Position numbers and translations under genes: made by a program
Notes under the pieces: generated by a model
The model's input: the letters and a program-made list of their open reading frames with translations, nothing else
Told to the model about the DNA's origin: nothing
Database searches by the model: none
Shown: in pieces, positions 15,360-24,426 of the stretch
How positions within the stretch are numbered: the first letter of the stretch is position 1
Layout of the letters: each line of letters begins with the position of its first letter
Source: Lutimaribacter pacificus
Lineage (GTDB): Bacteria > Pseudomonadota > Alphaproteobacteria > Rhodobacterales > Rhodobacteraceae
Reading direction: 5' to 3'
Assembly: GCF_900142185.1 (NCBI RefSeq)
Contig: NZ_FQZZ01000001.1
Coordinates: 248,001 to 312,000, forward strand
Length of the DNA: 64,000 nucleotides

Positions 15360-16454
15360 ATGCTGAGCGGTATCCGCATCATCGAAATCGAAGGGCTGGG
15401 GCCGGGGCCCTTCGCGGCCATGACGCTGGCCGATCTCGGCGCCGAGGTGATCGTGGTGCACCGCAAGGATGGCAGCAGCGCGCCGGGCCAGCCAGAACGC
15501 AACCCGCTGGATCGCGGCAAACGCTCGATCGCGCTCGACCTGAAGGACCCCGCCGATCTGGACATTGTGAAACGCCTGATCGCCGGCGCCGACGGGCTGA
15601 TCGAGGGGTTCCGCCCCGGCGTGATGGAGCGGCTGGGTCTTGGCCCGCAGGACGCCCATGCGCTCAATCCCGCACTGGTCTATGGCCGCATGACCGGCTG
15701 GGGCCAGGACGGCCCGCGCGCCATGCAGGCGGGGCACGACCTGAACTATATCGCGCTGTCCGGCGCGCTCTGGTACGGCTCGCCCGCAGGTCAGCCGCCC
15801 TTTACCCCGCCGACGCTTGTCGGCGATATCGGCGGCGGCGCGCTTTATCTCGTGGCGGGGATGCTGGCGGGGATCGTCCGGGCGGGGCGCACCGGGCAGG
15901 GCACGGTGGTGGACGCCGCCATCGTCGACGGATCGGCCCACATGATGAACCTGCTGATGTCGCTGGCGGCGGCGGGCGGGTTGTCCATGCAGCGCGGGCA
16001 AAGCATCCTCGACGGCCCGCACTGGAGCCGCTGCTACGCCTGTGCCGACGGGCAGTTCATCTCGGTCCAGAGCCTTGAGCCGAAATTCTATGCCATCTTC
16101 CTCGACCGGATGGGCCTTGCCGACGATCCGGCCTTTCAAAAGCAGTTCGACAAATCTGCCTGGCCCGCGCAAACCGACCGGCTGGCGGCGATATTCGCCG
16201 AAAAACCGCTGGCGCACTGGGTGGCGCTGTTCGACGGCACCGATGCCTGCGTCGCGCCCGTCAACCCGCCCGACCGCGCGGCAGAGGATACCCATATCGC
16301 CGCGCGCGGCATCTGGCACCGCGACGGCGACAGCCTGCAGGCCGCCGCCGCCCCGCGTTTCGACGGGCAGACCCCGCCGGCACCGCGCCCCGCGCCGACA
16401 CGCGGGCAGGACGCCGCCGCGATCCTGGCCGAACTGAACACCGACCGGGCCTGA
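15360..16454 (+). CDS. CaiB/BaiF CoA-transferase family, alpha-methylacyl-CoA racemase-like
   Basis: This 364-residue protein starts LSGIRIIEIEGLGPGPFAAM, with DLGAEVIVV and RMTGWGQDGP. The segment GHDLNYIALSGAL contains the Asp that is catalytic in alpha-methylacyl-CoA racemases, so racemisation of 2-methylacyl-CoA is favoured over CoA transfer. The role would be branched-chain or sterol side-chain acyl-CoA breakdown. AAGGGGAGG lies just before the ATG. An enoyl-CoA hydratase follows after 36 bp, consistent with a small catabolic operon. Confidence 0.88.
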   Translation: MLSGIRIIEIEGLGPGPFAAMTLADLGAEVIVVHRKDGSSAPGQPERNPLDRGKRSIALDLKDPADLDIVKRLIAGADGLIEGFRPGVMERLGLGPQDAHALNPALVYGRMTGWGQDGPRAMQAGHDLNYIALSGALWYGSPAGQPPFTPPTLVGDIGGGALYLVAGMLAGIVRAGRTGQGTVVDAAIVDGSAHMMNLLMSLAAAGGLSMQRGQSILDGPHWSRCYACADGQFISVQSLEPKFYAIFLDRMGLADDPAFQKQFDKSAWPAQTDRLAAIFAEKPLAHWVALFDGTDACVAPVNPPDRAAEDTHIAARGIWHRDGDSLQAAAAPRFDGQTPPAPRPAPTRGQDAAAILAELNTDRA

Positions 16455-16490
16455 GCGCCCGCAGCAAGACAGACCCAAAGGACATAACCC

Positions 16491-17288
16491 ATGGACAGCC
16501 TCGATATCTTCGACCTGGAAAACCTTGCCATCAGCGCCGATGACGAGGGCATCGTCACGCTTTCGCTGAACCGCCCGGCCAAGCGCAACGCGCTGAACGC
16601 CGCCACCGTGGACGAGCTGATCGAGGTGTTCTCGAAACTGCCGCGCATGGGCGCGCGCGCCGTGATCCTGCGCGCCGAGGGGCCGCATTTCTGCGCCGGG
16701 CTGGACCTTGTGGAACACCACGCCGAAGATCGCCGCCCCGAGGATTTCATGCATATCTGCCTGCGCTGGCACGAGGCGTTCAACAAGATGGAATATGGCG
16801 GCGTGCCGGTGATCGCCGCGCTGAAGGGCGCGGTCGTGGGCGGCGGGCTGGAACTGGCCAGCTCGGCCCATATCCGCGTCGCCGACCATTCGACCTATTT
16901 CGCCCTTCCCGAAGGGCAGCGTGGCCTCTTTACCGGCGGCGGCGCCACGATCCGCGTGGCCGACCTGGTGGGCAAGGCGCGGATGATCGACATGATGCTG
17001 ACCGGCCGCGTCTACAAGGGCGACGAGGCGATCGGCGTCGGCCTGGCGCAATACCTGGTCGAGGATTCCGAGGCCAAGGCGCTGGAAATCGCGCGCGCGG
17101 CGGCCACCAACCCGCCGCTGTCGAATTTTGCGATCTGCTCGGCCATTTCCCACATGCAGAACATGTCGGGGCTGGACGCGGCCTATGCGGAATCGGTGGT
17201 GGCGGGGATCGTCAACACCCAGCCCGCCTCGCGCGGGCGGCTCGAGGCGTTTGCCAACAAGACGGCGGCGCGCGTGCGGCCGGAATGA
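16491..17288 (+). CDS. enoyl-CoA hydratase/isomerase (crotonase) family
   Basis: This 265-residue crotonase has [20 protein letters not shown], the CoA-binding [11 protein letters not shown], and the oxyanion-hole segment [20 protein letters not shown]. Where classical hydratases have two Glu residues, one Glu is seen in [13 protein letters not shown] and the other position is GGLELA, so hydration is possible but not certain. It is downstream of the racemase-like gene, probably in the same transcript, and its stop overlaps the next small gene by 4 bp. Confidence 0.88.
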   Translation: MDSLDIFDLENLAISADDEGIVTLSLNRPAKRNALNAATVDELIEVFSKLPRMGARAVILRAEGPHFCAGLDLVEHHAEDRRPEDFMHICLRWHEAFNKMEYGGVPVIAALKGAVVGGGLELASSAHIRVADHSTYFALPEGQRGLFTGGGATIRVADLVGKARMIDMMLTGRVYKGDEAIGVGLAQYLVEDSEAKALEIARAAATNPPLSNFAICSAISHMQNMSGLDAAYAESVVAGIVNTQPASRGRLEAFANKTAARVRPE

Positions 17289-17596
17289 TCCGCGCCGCGC
17301 TGATCTGCGCGGCACTTTGGGCATCGGGCGCGCAGGCGCAGGATGCCTGGGCGCAGCGCAAATGCGCGCTGTATACGCAGGCGTGGGATTTCGCCCTGCG
17401 GGCCTATGGCACCGCGGGGCTGAGCGCCGAATTCCTCGACCGGCACGCGGGTTTTCTGGCGTCGGGCTGCACTGCCGCCCATGATGTCTGCCCGCGCAGC
17501 CGGGAAGAACGGGCCATGGCGGACCGGCTGACAATCATGTCGATGAGCGAGGGCATGGCCTCGACCTTCGTGCCTTTCGCCTGCCCGCGGGGCTGA
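17285..17596 (+). CDS. small secreted Cys-containing hypothetical protein
   Basis: This 103-residue protein has a Sec signal peptide ([19 protein letters not shown], cleavage after AQA). The mature part of about 85 residues contains four Cys (KCALY, SGCTAA, DVCPRS, FACPRG) that could form two disulfides in the periplasm. Its ATG overlaps the crotonase stop as ATGA, so it is translationally coupled. I do not recognise the family. It is a real gene by its signal peptide and coupling, but no function is proposed. Confidence 0.7.
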   Translation: MIRAALICAALWASGAQAQDAWAQRKCALYTQAWDFALRAYGTAGLSAEFLDRHAGFLASGCTAAHDVCPRSREERAMADRLTIMSMSEGMASTFVPFACPRG

Positions 17597-17666
17597 CGCC
17601 TGTCGCGCCCGCGCGGGCCCGGGTCGTGTTTGGCCTTTTCAGCGTGGCAAAGTTTCGGTATCAGAA

Positions 17667-17870
17667 GTCTGCTTCGGTCCGGTCGATTCACTCGGCCGGG
17701 TAAAAGGGAACACGGTGCGGACCCGCCTGAAAGGGCACCCAAGACCGTGACTGCCCCCGCAACTGTAAGCGGTGAGCGACGCCGGCATATGCCACTGCCG
17801 CGCCCCAGGGCGCCGTGGGAAGGCCCGGCCAAGCGATGACCCGCAAGTCAGGAGACCTGCCGAGGTGATC
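17667..17870 (+). ncRNA. cobalamin riboswitch (AdoCbl/B12 element)
   Basis: Conserved cobalamin-riboswitch blocks appear in the right order: AAAAGGGAACACGGTGCG (17702-17719), CTGCCCCCGCAACTGTAAGC (17751-17770), the B12 box GCCACTG (17791-17797), GGGAAGGCCCGGCCAAGCGA (from 17817), and the closing GTCAGGAGACCTGCC. The downstream gene is a TonB-dependent receptor starting at 18009, so cobalamin is expected to shut off the uptake operon. The edges are approximate. Confidence 0.97.
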
Positions 17871-18008
17871 ACCCTATCCGGGCGCGGGGCGCGTCGTGGA
17901 TAACGGACCTTCCGTAGTGGTGGCATCTATCACCGTCGCGGGAGGGCGCAGTCCTTCCGAAAGACAAGGCAAAACCCCGGGCCGATGCCCGAAGGAGGGA
18001 CAAAACCC

Positions 18009-19802
18009 ATGAAAAGGACGCTTCTGGCTTCCGTCGCTTTCACCGCATTGCTTGCCGCGCCCACGATGGCGCAGGATGCATTCGACCTGGACGAGATCGT
18101 CGTTTCGCCCAGCCTCGCACCGATCGACCCCGCGCGCACCGGCGCCACGGTCGAGGTGATCGAGGGCGAGGAGCTGCAAAACGCCGACACCTCGCTGATC
18201 CAGACCCTGTCGCGCGAACCCGGGGTGTCGTTCACCGCCAATGGCGGGGTGGGCACCAACACCAATATCCGCATCCGCGGGCTGGATACCTCATATGTCG
18301 GGGTGCGCGTGGACGGGATCGACGTGACCGACCCCTCCTCGACGCAGACCGGGTTCAACTTCGGCGGGCTGACCGCCGCCGGGCTGGGCCGGGTCGAGAT
18401 CCTCAAGGGCTCGCAATCGGCCATCTACGGCTCCGAGGCGGTCGGCGGCGTGATCGACATCACCACGATGCGCGCGCGCGGGCTGGGCGCGTCGAGCGAG
18501 CTGAACCTCGAATTCGGCAGCTTCGACACCTATTCCGGCAGCTTCGGCCATGCCTATGCCACCGAACGCGGCGAGGTGGCGCTGACCTATTCGCGCTTCA
18601 GCACCGAGGGGATTTCCGCCCGTGCCGGCGACACCGAAAAGGACGGCTACGACCAGGAGATGCTGACCGCATCCGCCCGCTATGACCTGACCGAGGGGCT
18701 GACCGTGGGCGGATCGCTGCTCTGGCGCGATGGCGAGGTCGAGATCGACCGCTCGGCCACCGACAATTCCGGCCTTAACTTCTTCACCCAGCGCGGCGCG
18801 CGCGTCTTTGCCGAGTTCGAAACCGGCAGCGTGTCGCACCGCCTGGCCTATGCCGCCTTCCAGAGCGACCGGCAGGACCCCGGCGGCTTCACCACCTCTT
18901 TCCTGGGCGAGCGCGAAACGCTGGAATATCGCGGCCGGGCCGATCTGAACGCGGCGCTGTCGCTGAATTTCGGCGCCGACATCACCGATGAAAGCTTCGA
19001 ATTGCCCGGCACCTCGGGTGAGGTCGAAACCCGCTCGGTCTTTGCCGAGGCGCTTTATGCCCCGACCGACACGCTCGACCTGTCGCTGGCGCTGCGGCAT
19101 GACGATCACTCGATCTTCGGCGGCAGCACCACCGGCCGGGTTGCCGCCGCGTGGCGCCTGCAACCCGACCTGACCCTGCGCGCCGTGCTGGGCACCGGGT
19201 TCCGCGCACCCTCGCTCTACGAACTCTATGGCCCCTATGGCAGCAGCACGCTGCAGCCCGAGGAAAGCCGCTCGTTCGAGCTGGGCATCGAAAAGGGCTT
19301 TGCCGCGGGCCATGTCCGCGCCACCGCCTTCTATAGCGAGATCGACGACCTGATCGGCTATGATTTCGTGACCTCGGCCTATAGCCAGATACCGGGCACG
19401 ACCGTCACGCGCGGGCTGGAACTGTCCGGGCGCTATGCGCTGTCCGAGCGGGTGGCGCTGTTCGCCAACTACACGCTGACCGACGCCAAGACCGAGGGCG
19501 TCCGGCTTGAGCGCGTGCCGCGCCACGATCTGGTGCTGGGGCTGGACGCCGATCTGGGTAACGGTTTTGGCGGGACGTTCGAGGTGCAGCGCATCGCCGA
19601 TGTCGAACCCAGCGCCTTTGCCCCCGCCGGGCACAAGGTGGGCGATTACACGCTGGTCAATCTCGGCGTCACCTATGACCTGAGCGACCGGGCCACGGCC
19701 TATCTGCGGGTCGAGAACCTGCTGGACGAGGATTACGAAACAGCGGGCGGCTTCAACACGCCGGGCCGCGCGGCGTATTTCGGAATCCGTGCGTCCTTCT
19801 AG
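18009..19802 (+). CDS. btuB: TonB-dependent cobalamin receptor
   Basis: This 597-residue outer-membrane receptor has a signal peptide ending APTMAQ and a TonB box-like DLDEIVVSPS just after it. The plug domain (about 45-150) contains SFTANGGVGTNTNIRIRGLD and ILKGSQSAIYGSEAVGGVI, followed by a beta-barrel ending in aromatic YFGIRASF. The start at 18009 is preferred to 17985 because it opens the signal peptide and has GAAGGAGGG upstream. Cobalamin specificity is inferred from the riboswitch and the downstream transporter and CbiZ genes. It heads a nine-gene operon. Confidence 0.93.
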   Translation: MKRTLLASVAFTALLAAPTMAQDAFDLDEIVVSPSLAPIDPARTGATVEVIEGEELQNADTSLIQTLSREPGVSFTANGGVGTNTNIRIRGLDTSYVGVRVDGIDVTDPSSTQTGFNFGGLTAAGLGRVEILKGSQSAIYGSEAVGGVIDITTMRARGLGASSELNLEFGSFDTYSGSFGHAYATERGEVALTYSRFSTEGISARAGDTEKDGYDQEMLTASARYDLTEGLTVGGSLLWRDGEVEIDRSATDNSGLNFFTQRGARVFAEFETGSVSHRLAYAAFQSDRQDPGGFTTSFLGERETLEYRGRADLNAALSLNFGADITDESFELPGTSGEVETRSVFAEALYAPTDTLDLSLALRHDDHSIFGGSTTGRVAAAWRLQPDLTLRAVLGTGFRAPSLYELYGPYGSSTLQPEESRSFELGIEKGFAAGHVRATAFYSEIDDLIGYDFVTSAYSQIPGTTVTRGLELSGRYALSERVALFANYTLTDAKTEGVRLERVPRHDLVLGLDADLGNGFGGTFEVQRIADVEPSAFAPAGHKVGDYTLVNLGVTYDLSDRATAYLRVENLLDEDYETAGGFNTPGRAAYFGIRASF

Positions 19803-20685
19803 GCTCATATCCTGGCTTGTCGCGCTGGTGCTGACCGGCGCGGCGGCCCTTGCCGACACGCCGGAAAGAGTCGTGTCGGTCAGCGACGCGCCGCAAAGGG
19901 TCGTGTCGGTCAGCGACGCGCCGCAAAGAGTCGTGTCGGTCAACCTGTGCACCGATCAACTGGCAATGCTGGTGGCCGCGCCGGGGCAGCTGGTCTCGGT
20001 CACGCCGCTGGCCGCCAATCCGCGCACGTCGGCAATGGCCGATGCAGCGGCGGGCCTGCCGGTGAACCACGCCCGCGCCGAGGAAATCTATCTGCTGAAC
20101 CCCGATCTCGTGCTGGCCGGGCGCTTCACCGACCGCGCGACCATCGACATGCTGCGCCGCCTCGACATCCGGGTGGAAGAGTTTTCCCCCGCCTACGCGC
20201 TGTCGGACGTGGCCGCGCGGCTGACGCAGATGGGTGCCGTGCTGGGGCAACAGGCGCGCGCCGCCGAACTGGTCGACGGCTTCAACGCCGACCTTGCCAT
20301 GCTGGCTGGCCCCGTGGGCAACCGCCCGCAGGCCGCGCTCTACTATGCCAACGGCTATACCTCGGGCGATGCCTCGCTGGCCGGGCAGATCCTGTCGGCG
20401 GCCGGGTTCGACAACGTGGCCACGGGCATGGGATACGGCGCCATCGGCGCGCTGCCGCTCGAGGTGCTGGCGATGGCCGCGCCCGACGTGGTGATCACCG
20501 GCAACCCCTATCCCGGCGCCAGCCGCGCCGAGGCGGTGATGGATCACCCGGTCGTCCATGCGCTGAAACGCGGCCGCGTCAGCGGCACCATCACCGATCG
20601 CAACTGGGTCTGCGGCACGCCTTTCGTGCTGCGCGCGGTCGAAGACCTCGTTGCCCTGCGTCACGCGGTGGAGGCCGGGCGATGA
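19789..20685 (+). CDS. btuF: cobalamin ABC transporter periplasmic binding protein
   Basis: This 298-residue protein starts with GTG, overlapping btuB by 14 bp, and has a signal peptide (LISWLVALVLTGAAALA). The family segment RVVSVNLCTDQLAMLVA is preceded by two extra copies of RVVSVSDAPQ, made by an in-frame 30-bp DNA duplication. The rest (LNPDLVLAGRFTDRATIDML, VVITGNPYPGASRAEAV) fits the class III binding proteins for vitamin B12 and siderophores. It should deliver cobamides from BtuB to the inner-membrane transporter. Confidence 0.9.
   Translation: MRPSRLISWLVALVLTGAAALADTPERVVSVSDAPQRVVSVSDAPQRVVSVNLCTDQLAMLVAAPGQLVSVTPLAANPRTSAMADAAAGLPVNHARAEEIYLLNPDLVLAGRFTDRATIDMLRRLDIRVEEFSPAYALSDVAARLTQMGAVLGQQARAAELVDGFNADLAMLAGPVGNRPQAALYYANGYTSGDASLAGQILSAAGFDNVATGMGYGAIGALPLEVLAMAAPDVVITGNPYPGASRAEAVMDHPVVHALKRGRVSGTITDRNWVCGTPFVLRAVEDLVALRHAVEAGR
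19867..19946 (+). repeat. 30-bp in-frame tandem repeat in btuF, 2.7 copies
   Basis: Units at 19867-19896 and 19897-19926 differ by one base (AGAG versus AGGG at the start), and a partial third unit runs to 19946. Each full unit codes RVVSVSDAPQ; the partial one leads into the conserved VNLCTDQ. This is probably a recent slippage event. Confidence 0.95.
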
Positions 20686-21665
20686 CGCGGCTCATGCTTC
20701 TTCTGTCGCTGGCGGTCGCGGGCCTTTTCACCCTGTCGCTTCTGGTGGGCCCGGCCAGCATCGCGCCGCTCGACAGCCTTGCCGGGCTGCTCGGCGGGGG
20801 CGAGGGGCCGGTGGCGATGGTGATGCGCGAGATCCGCCTGCCGCGCGCCCTGCTGGCGGCGATGATCGGCGCCAGCCTCGGCCTTTCCGGCGCGGCGATG
20901 CAGGGCTACCTGCGCAACCCGCTGGCCGAACCGGGGCTGATCGGCGTTTCGGGCTCGGCCGCGCTGGGCGCGGTCATCGCGATCCAGAGCGGGCTGTCGG
21001 CCGGTTTCGCGCTGGGCCTGCCGCTGATGGCGCTGGCCGGGGCGCTGGGCGGCGTGCTGCTGGTGCTGGCGCTGGCCGGCCCGCGCGGCGGCTCGATCAC
21101 CCTGATCCTGGCCGGTATCGCGATCTCGGCGATGGCCGGGGCGCTGACGCAACTGGTGCTGAACCTGTCGCAGAACCCCTTTGCCGTGAACGAGATCGTG
21201 TTCTGGATGATGGGCTCGCTCGCTGACCGCTCGATGACGCATCTGTGGCTGGCGCTGCCCTTCACGGTGATCGGCTGGGCGCTGCTGGCCTCGCTGGGGC
21301 GCGGGCTGGATGCGCTGACGCTGGGCGAGGACGCCGCCGAGGCGATGGGCATCCGCCTGTCGCGCCTGCGCCTGACGCTGATTTTCGGCACCGCCTGCGT
21401 GGTCGGCGCGGGCACGGCGGTGGCGGGCGCCATCGGGTTCGTCGGGCTGGTGGTGCCGCACCTGCTGCGCCCGTGGGTCGGCGCGCAACCCTCGCGGCTG
21501 CTCTGGGCCTCGGCGCTGGGGGGCGCGGCGATGCTGCTGGCGGCCGACCTTGCGGTGCGGGTGATCCTGCCCGAACGCGACCTGAAACTGGGCGTGCTGA
21601 CCGCACTGGTGGGCGCGCCGCTGTTCCTGCACCTGATCTACAAGACGCGGAGGGAGATGCCATGA
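20682..21665 (+). CDS. btuC: cobalamin ABC transporter permease (FecCD/BtuC family)
   Basis: This 327-residue membrane protein of about ten spans has the FecCD signatures LPRALLAAMIGASLGLSGAA and GYLRNPLAEPGLIGVSGSAA. The cytoplasmic coupling region is ALTLGEDAAEAMGI and is followed by AGAIGFVGLVVPHLLR. The start at 20682 overlaps the btuF stop as ATGA; the longer open frame upstream is a shadow. It forms the translocation channel together with the next gene's ATPase. Confidence 0.94.
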   Translation: MTRLMLLLSLAVAGLFTLSLLVGPASIAPLDSLAGLLGGGEGPVAMVMREIRLPRALLAAMIGASLGLSGAAMQGYLRNPLAEPGLIGVSGSAALGAVIAIQSGLSAGFALGLPLMALAGALGGVLLVLALAGPRGGSITLILAGIAISAMAGALTQLVLNLSQNPFAVNEIVFWMMGSLADRSMTHLWLALPFTVIGWALLASLGRGLDALTLGEDAAEAMGIRLSRLRLTLIFGTACVVGAGTAVAGAIGFVGLVVPHLLRPWVGAQPSRLLWASALGGAAMLLAADLAVRVILPERDLKLGVLTALVGAPLFLHLIYKTRREMP

Positions 21666-22414
21666 CGCTGCTGTCCCTGCGCGATCTCTCGGTCACCCTG
21701 CGCGACAGGCCGGTGTTTTCCGGCGTCACGCTCGAAATCGGCGCGGGCGAGCTGGTGGGCCTGATCGGCCCCAACGGCGCGGGCAAGACCACGCTGATGC
21801 GCGCCGCGCTCGGCCTGCTGGGGCACGCGGGCCAAAGCAGCCTTGCCACGCTCGACCCGCGCGCGCGGGCCCGCGCGGTCGCGTGGATGCCGCAGGCGCG
21901 CGAAATCGCCTGGCCGGTCACGGTCGAGGCGCTGGTGACGCTGGGCCGCACACCCCACCGCGCCCGCCGCCTGACCGATGCCGATCACCGGGCCGTGACC
22001 CGCGCGATCGACTGGATGGGCCTGTCGGACATGCGCCGGCGCACCGCCACCCGGCTGTCGGGCGGCGAACAGGCGCGGGCGCTGATCGCGCGCGCGCTGG
22101 CGCAGGACACGCCGCTGGTGATGGCCGACGAACCCATCGCCGGGCTCGACCCCGCGCACCAGATCGCCACGATGGAAACCTTCGCCGGGCTTGCCCGCGC
22201 GGGCCGTTCGGTGCTGGTGTCGCTGCACGACCTGGGCCTTGCCGCGCGGCATTGTTCGCGGCTGATCCTGCTGGGGCAGGGGCGCGTCATGGCCGACGGA
22301 CCGCCGGGCGAGGTGCTGACGCCCGCCCTCGTGGCCGAGGTCTTTGGCATCACCGCCTACCAGGCCGAAACCGAACATGGCCGCATTTTCCAACCGCTCG
22401 AGGTGCTGGAATGA
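21662..22414 (+). CDS. btuD: cobalamin ABC transporter ATP-binding protein
   Basis: This 250-residue ATPase has Walker [11 protein letters not shown] (about 36-45), signature LSGGEQARALIARALA, Walker B PLVMADEPIAGLD and the switch His in LVSLHDLGLA. It belongs to the FecE/BtuD group. Its ATG overlaps the permease stop as ATGA, so the transporter subunits are co-translated. It powers import of cobamides bound by BtuF. Confidence 0.94.
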   Translation: MTLLSLRDLSVTLRDRPVFSGVTLEIGAGELVGLIGPNGAGKTTLMRAALGLLGHAGQSSLATLDPRARARAVAWMPQAREIAWPVTVEALVTLGRTPHRARRLTDADHRAVTRAIDWMGLSDMRRRTATRLSGGEQARALIARALAQDTPLVMADEPIAGLDPAHQIATMETFAGLARAGRSVLVSLHDLGLAARHCSRLILLGQGRVMADGPPGEVLTPALVAEVFGITAYQAETEHGRIFQPLEVLE

Positions 22415-23061
22415 GTGTCACCCTCTCGCGCCCCTGGCTGGAATTCGACCTCGGCGCCGAAATGCCGGTGCTCAGCTTCACGCTGAACCGCCCGGGCTTC
22501 ACCACCGCGCGGCGCATCCTGTGGCGCGAGGTGCGCAATGCCGATCTGACGCCGGAACTGGACGTGGGTGAATGGCTGTCAAAGGAACTGGCGCAGCGCC
22601 GCGCGCCCGACGCGCCCTGTTTCCTGACCTCGCGCGATGTCACTGCCTTCGAGGTGGCTGAAACCGCCGGGGATGGCGTCACCGCCACCGCCGTCGCCAC
22701 CGTGGGCCTGTCCAACGCCGAACGCATCGGCACGCGCATGGCCTATGACCCGGCCAGTTTCGGCACGATCAACGTGGCGCTGCGCCTGTCGGCGGGGCTG
22801 ACACAGGCCGCGCTGATCGAAACGCTGGCCATCGTCGCGCAGGCCCGCACCGTCGCCGTGGCCGAACTGGGATTTCGCCTGCCCACCGGGATCGCCACCG
22901 GCACCGGCACCGATTGCATCGCCGTGGCCGCGCCCGCGGGCGATACCGCCTTTGCCGGGATGCACACGGCGGTCGGCGTGGCGGCGGGCCGCGCGGTATA
23001 TGACGCGGTGCGCGCGGGCGGCGCATACTGGATGAAGCATGTCAGACGGGGGGCGGCATGA
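22411..23061 (+). CDS. cbiZ: adenosylcobinamide amidohydrolase
   Basis: This 216-residue protein matches the CbiZ family, including RIGTRMAYDPASFGTINVAL, the conserved TGIATGTGTDCIAVAAP segment and a MHTAVGVAAGRAVYDAV end. CbiZ removes the aminopropanol side arm of adenosylcobinamide or of unsuitable cobamides to give adenosylcobyric acid for remodelling. The start at 22411 overlaps the ATPase stop as ATGA. Its place in the uptake operon indicates salvage or remodelling of imported corrinoids. Confidence 0.92.
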   Translation: MSVTLSRPWLEFDLGAEMPVLSFTLNRPGFTTARRILWREVRNADLTPELDVGEWLSKELAQRRAPDAPCFLTSRDVTAFEVAETAGDGVTATAVATVGLSNAERIGTRMAYDPASFGTINVALRLSAGLTQAALIETLAIVAQARTVAVAELGFRLPTGIATGTGTDCIAVAAPAGDTAFAGMHTAVGVAAGRAVYDAVRAGGAYWMKHVRRGAA

Positions 23062-23663
23062 TGGAATTTGGCAACCTTCAGGGCCTTCTGGATCGCGGCG
23101 GCCCGGCGCTCTGGGTCATTGCCGCACTGTCGGTGCTGACCGTGGCAATCATCGCGTGGAAGCTCTGGCGCCTGGCGCTGGCGGGCATCTGGTCGCCGGG
23201 CCGGGCCGAGGCGGTCGTCGCCGGCCATGCCGATCCGGCCTCCGCCAGCCGCAACCTGCGCCTGCGGTTCGTGTCGCGCGTGCGCGGCGTGCTGTCCGGC
23301 CCGCTGCCGCCCGAGGCGCAGCGCGACGAGATCACCCGCCTTGCCATGCGCGAACTTGCCGCCCTGCGCGCCGGGCTGCGCCCGCTGGAACTGATCGTGA
23401 CCATCGCGCCGCTCGTCGGCCTTCTGGGCACGGTGCTGGGGATGATCGAGGCGTTCCAGGCCCTGCAGGACAGCGGATCGCGCGCCGACCCCTCGGTTCT
23501 GGCCGGCGGCATATGGGAGGCGCTTCTGACCACCGCCGCAGGCATGGGCGTGGCGATCCCCGCCGCCGTGGCGCTTTCGGCCTTCGAAGGCGTGGCCGAG
23601 CGTGTGCAGGGCGACATGGAAGACATGGCCACCCGTATGGTCAACGGGCAGGACACCATGTGA
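23058..23663 (+). CDS. exbB: ExbB/TolQ/MotA proton-channel protein
   Basis: This 201-residue inner-membrane protein has a first span (LWVIAALSVLTVAIIAW), a cytoplasmic loop, and two later spans around LELIVTIAPLVGLLGTVLGM and ALLTTAAGMGVAIPAAVALS, the MotA/ExbB signature. It overlaps cbiZ by 4 bp and is followed by two ExbD genes and a TonB gene. The set forms a dedicated energy transducer for the BtuB receptor. Confidence 0.92.
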   Translation: MMEFGNLQGLLDRGGPALWVIAALSVLTVAIIAWKLWRLALAGIWSPGRAEAVVAGHADPASASRNLRLRFVSRVRGVLSGPLPPEAQRDEITRLAMRELAALRAGLRPLELIVTIAPLVGLLGTVLGMIEAFQALQDSGSRADPSVLAGGIWEALLTTAAGMGVAIPAAVALSAFEGVAERVQGDMEDMATRMVNGQDTM

Positions 23664-24043
23664 TGTTCGCCTTCGCCCAGCCCCGCCCGCGCCGCCGCCC
23701 CAGCCTGACGCCGATGATCGACGTGGTTTTCCTGTTGCTCATCTTCTTCATGCTGGCCGCGCGGTTCGGGATGGACGCGGCGCTGCCGCTCGATCCCGGC
23801 GCGATGGGGGCGGGCGACTATCAGGGCCCGCCGCGGCTGGTCGGGATCGGGCCCGATGCGCTGCGCCTCAACGGGCAGGCGGTCGTGGTCGAGGATTTGC
23901 CCGCCGCGCTGGCGCCGCTGATGGACGGGCCGGACGATATCGTGGTGCTGCGCCCGCGTGACGGGGCCGATCTGCAACGGCTGATCGACGTGGCGCAGGT
24001 GTTGCGCGATGCGGGGCTGACCCGCCTGACCGTGGCGGAGTAA
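23663..24043 (+). CDS. exbD: ExbD/TolR protein, first copy
   Basis: This 126-residue protein has a short basic N-terminus, the single span SLTPMIDVVFLLLIFFMLAA with the essential Asp, and a periplasmic domain ending GLTRLTVAE. It starts at the TGATG overlap with exbB. It should form the proton-carrying heteromer with ExbB and the second ExbD. Confidence 0.92.
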   Translation: MFAFAQPRPRRRPSLTPMIDVVFLLLIFFMLAARFGMDAALPLDPGAMGAGDYQGPPRLVGIGPDALRLNGQAVVVEDLPAALAPLMDGPDDIVVLRPRDGADLQRLIDVAQVLRDAGLTRLTVAE

Positions 24044-24048
24044 CCGCG

Positions 24049-24426
24049 ATGCGCTTTGCCACACCCACCCGCCGCCAGCCGCCCGAAAGCATCGTGCCGA
24101 TGATCAACGTGGTGTTTCTGCTGCTGATCTTCTTCCTGATGACCGCCCAGATCGCGCCGCCCGACCCGTTCGAGATGGCGCTGCCGCAGGCCGGTCAACA
24201 GGCCGAGATCGCGGGCGACGCGGTGCTGTGGCTGTCGGCCGAGGGTATCCCGGCGTTGTCCGGGCAGACCGGCGATGCCGCCTGGGCCGCGCTTGGCGCG
24301 CTCGATCCCGATACGCCGGTGACCATCCGCGCCGACCGCGCGCTGCCCGCGGTGGACCTGGCGCGCGTGTTGCAAAGGCTTGGTGCGCTTGGGTTTTCCG
24401 CGATCGAACTGGCGGTGCAGCCATGA
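24049..24426 (+). CDS. exbD: ExbD/TolR protein, second copy
   Basis: This 125-residue paralogue has ESIVPMINVVFLLLIFFLMT, in which Asn replaces the proton-carrying Asp seen in the first copy (PMIDVV). The periplasmic part is otherwise ExbD-like. A pair with one Asp and one Asn suggests a heteromeric stator in which only one subunit type carries protons. It lies 5 bp after the first exbD and overlaps tonB by 4 bp. Confidence 0.92.
   Translation: MRFATPTRRQPPESIVPMINVVFLLLIFFLMTAQIAPPDPFEMALPQAGQQAEIAGDAVLWLSAEGIPALSGQTGDAAWAALGALDPDTPVTIRADRALPAVDLARVLQRLGALGFSAIELAVQP

Noticed and set aside
15141-17534. Upstream extension of the minus-strand glycosyltransferase frame to 17534.
   Set aside because: It runs antisense through the racemase-like and crotonase genes; the glycosyltransferase signature begins at 15140.
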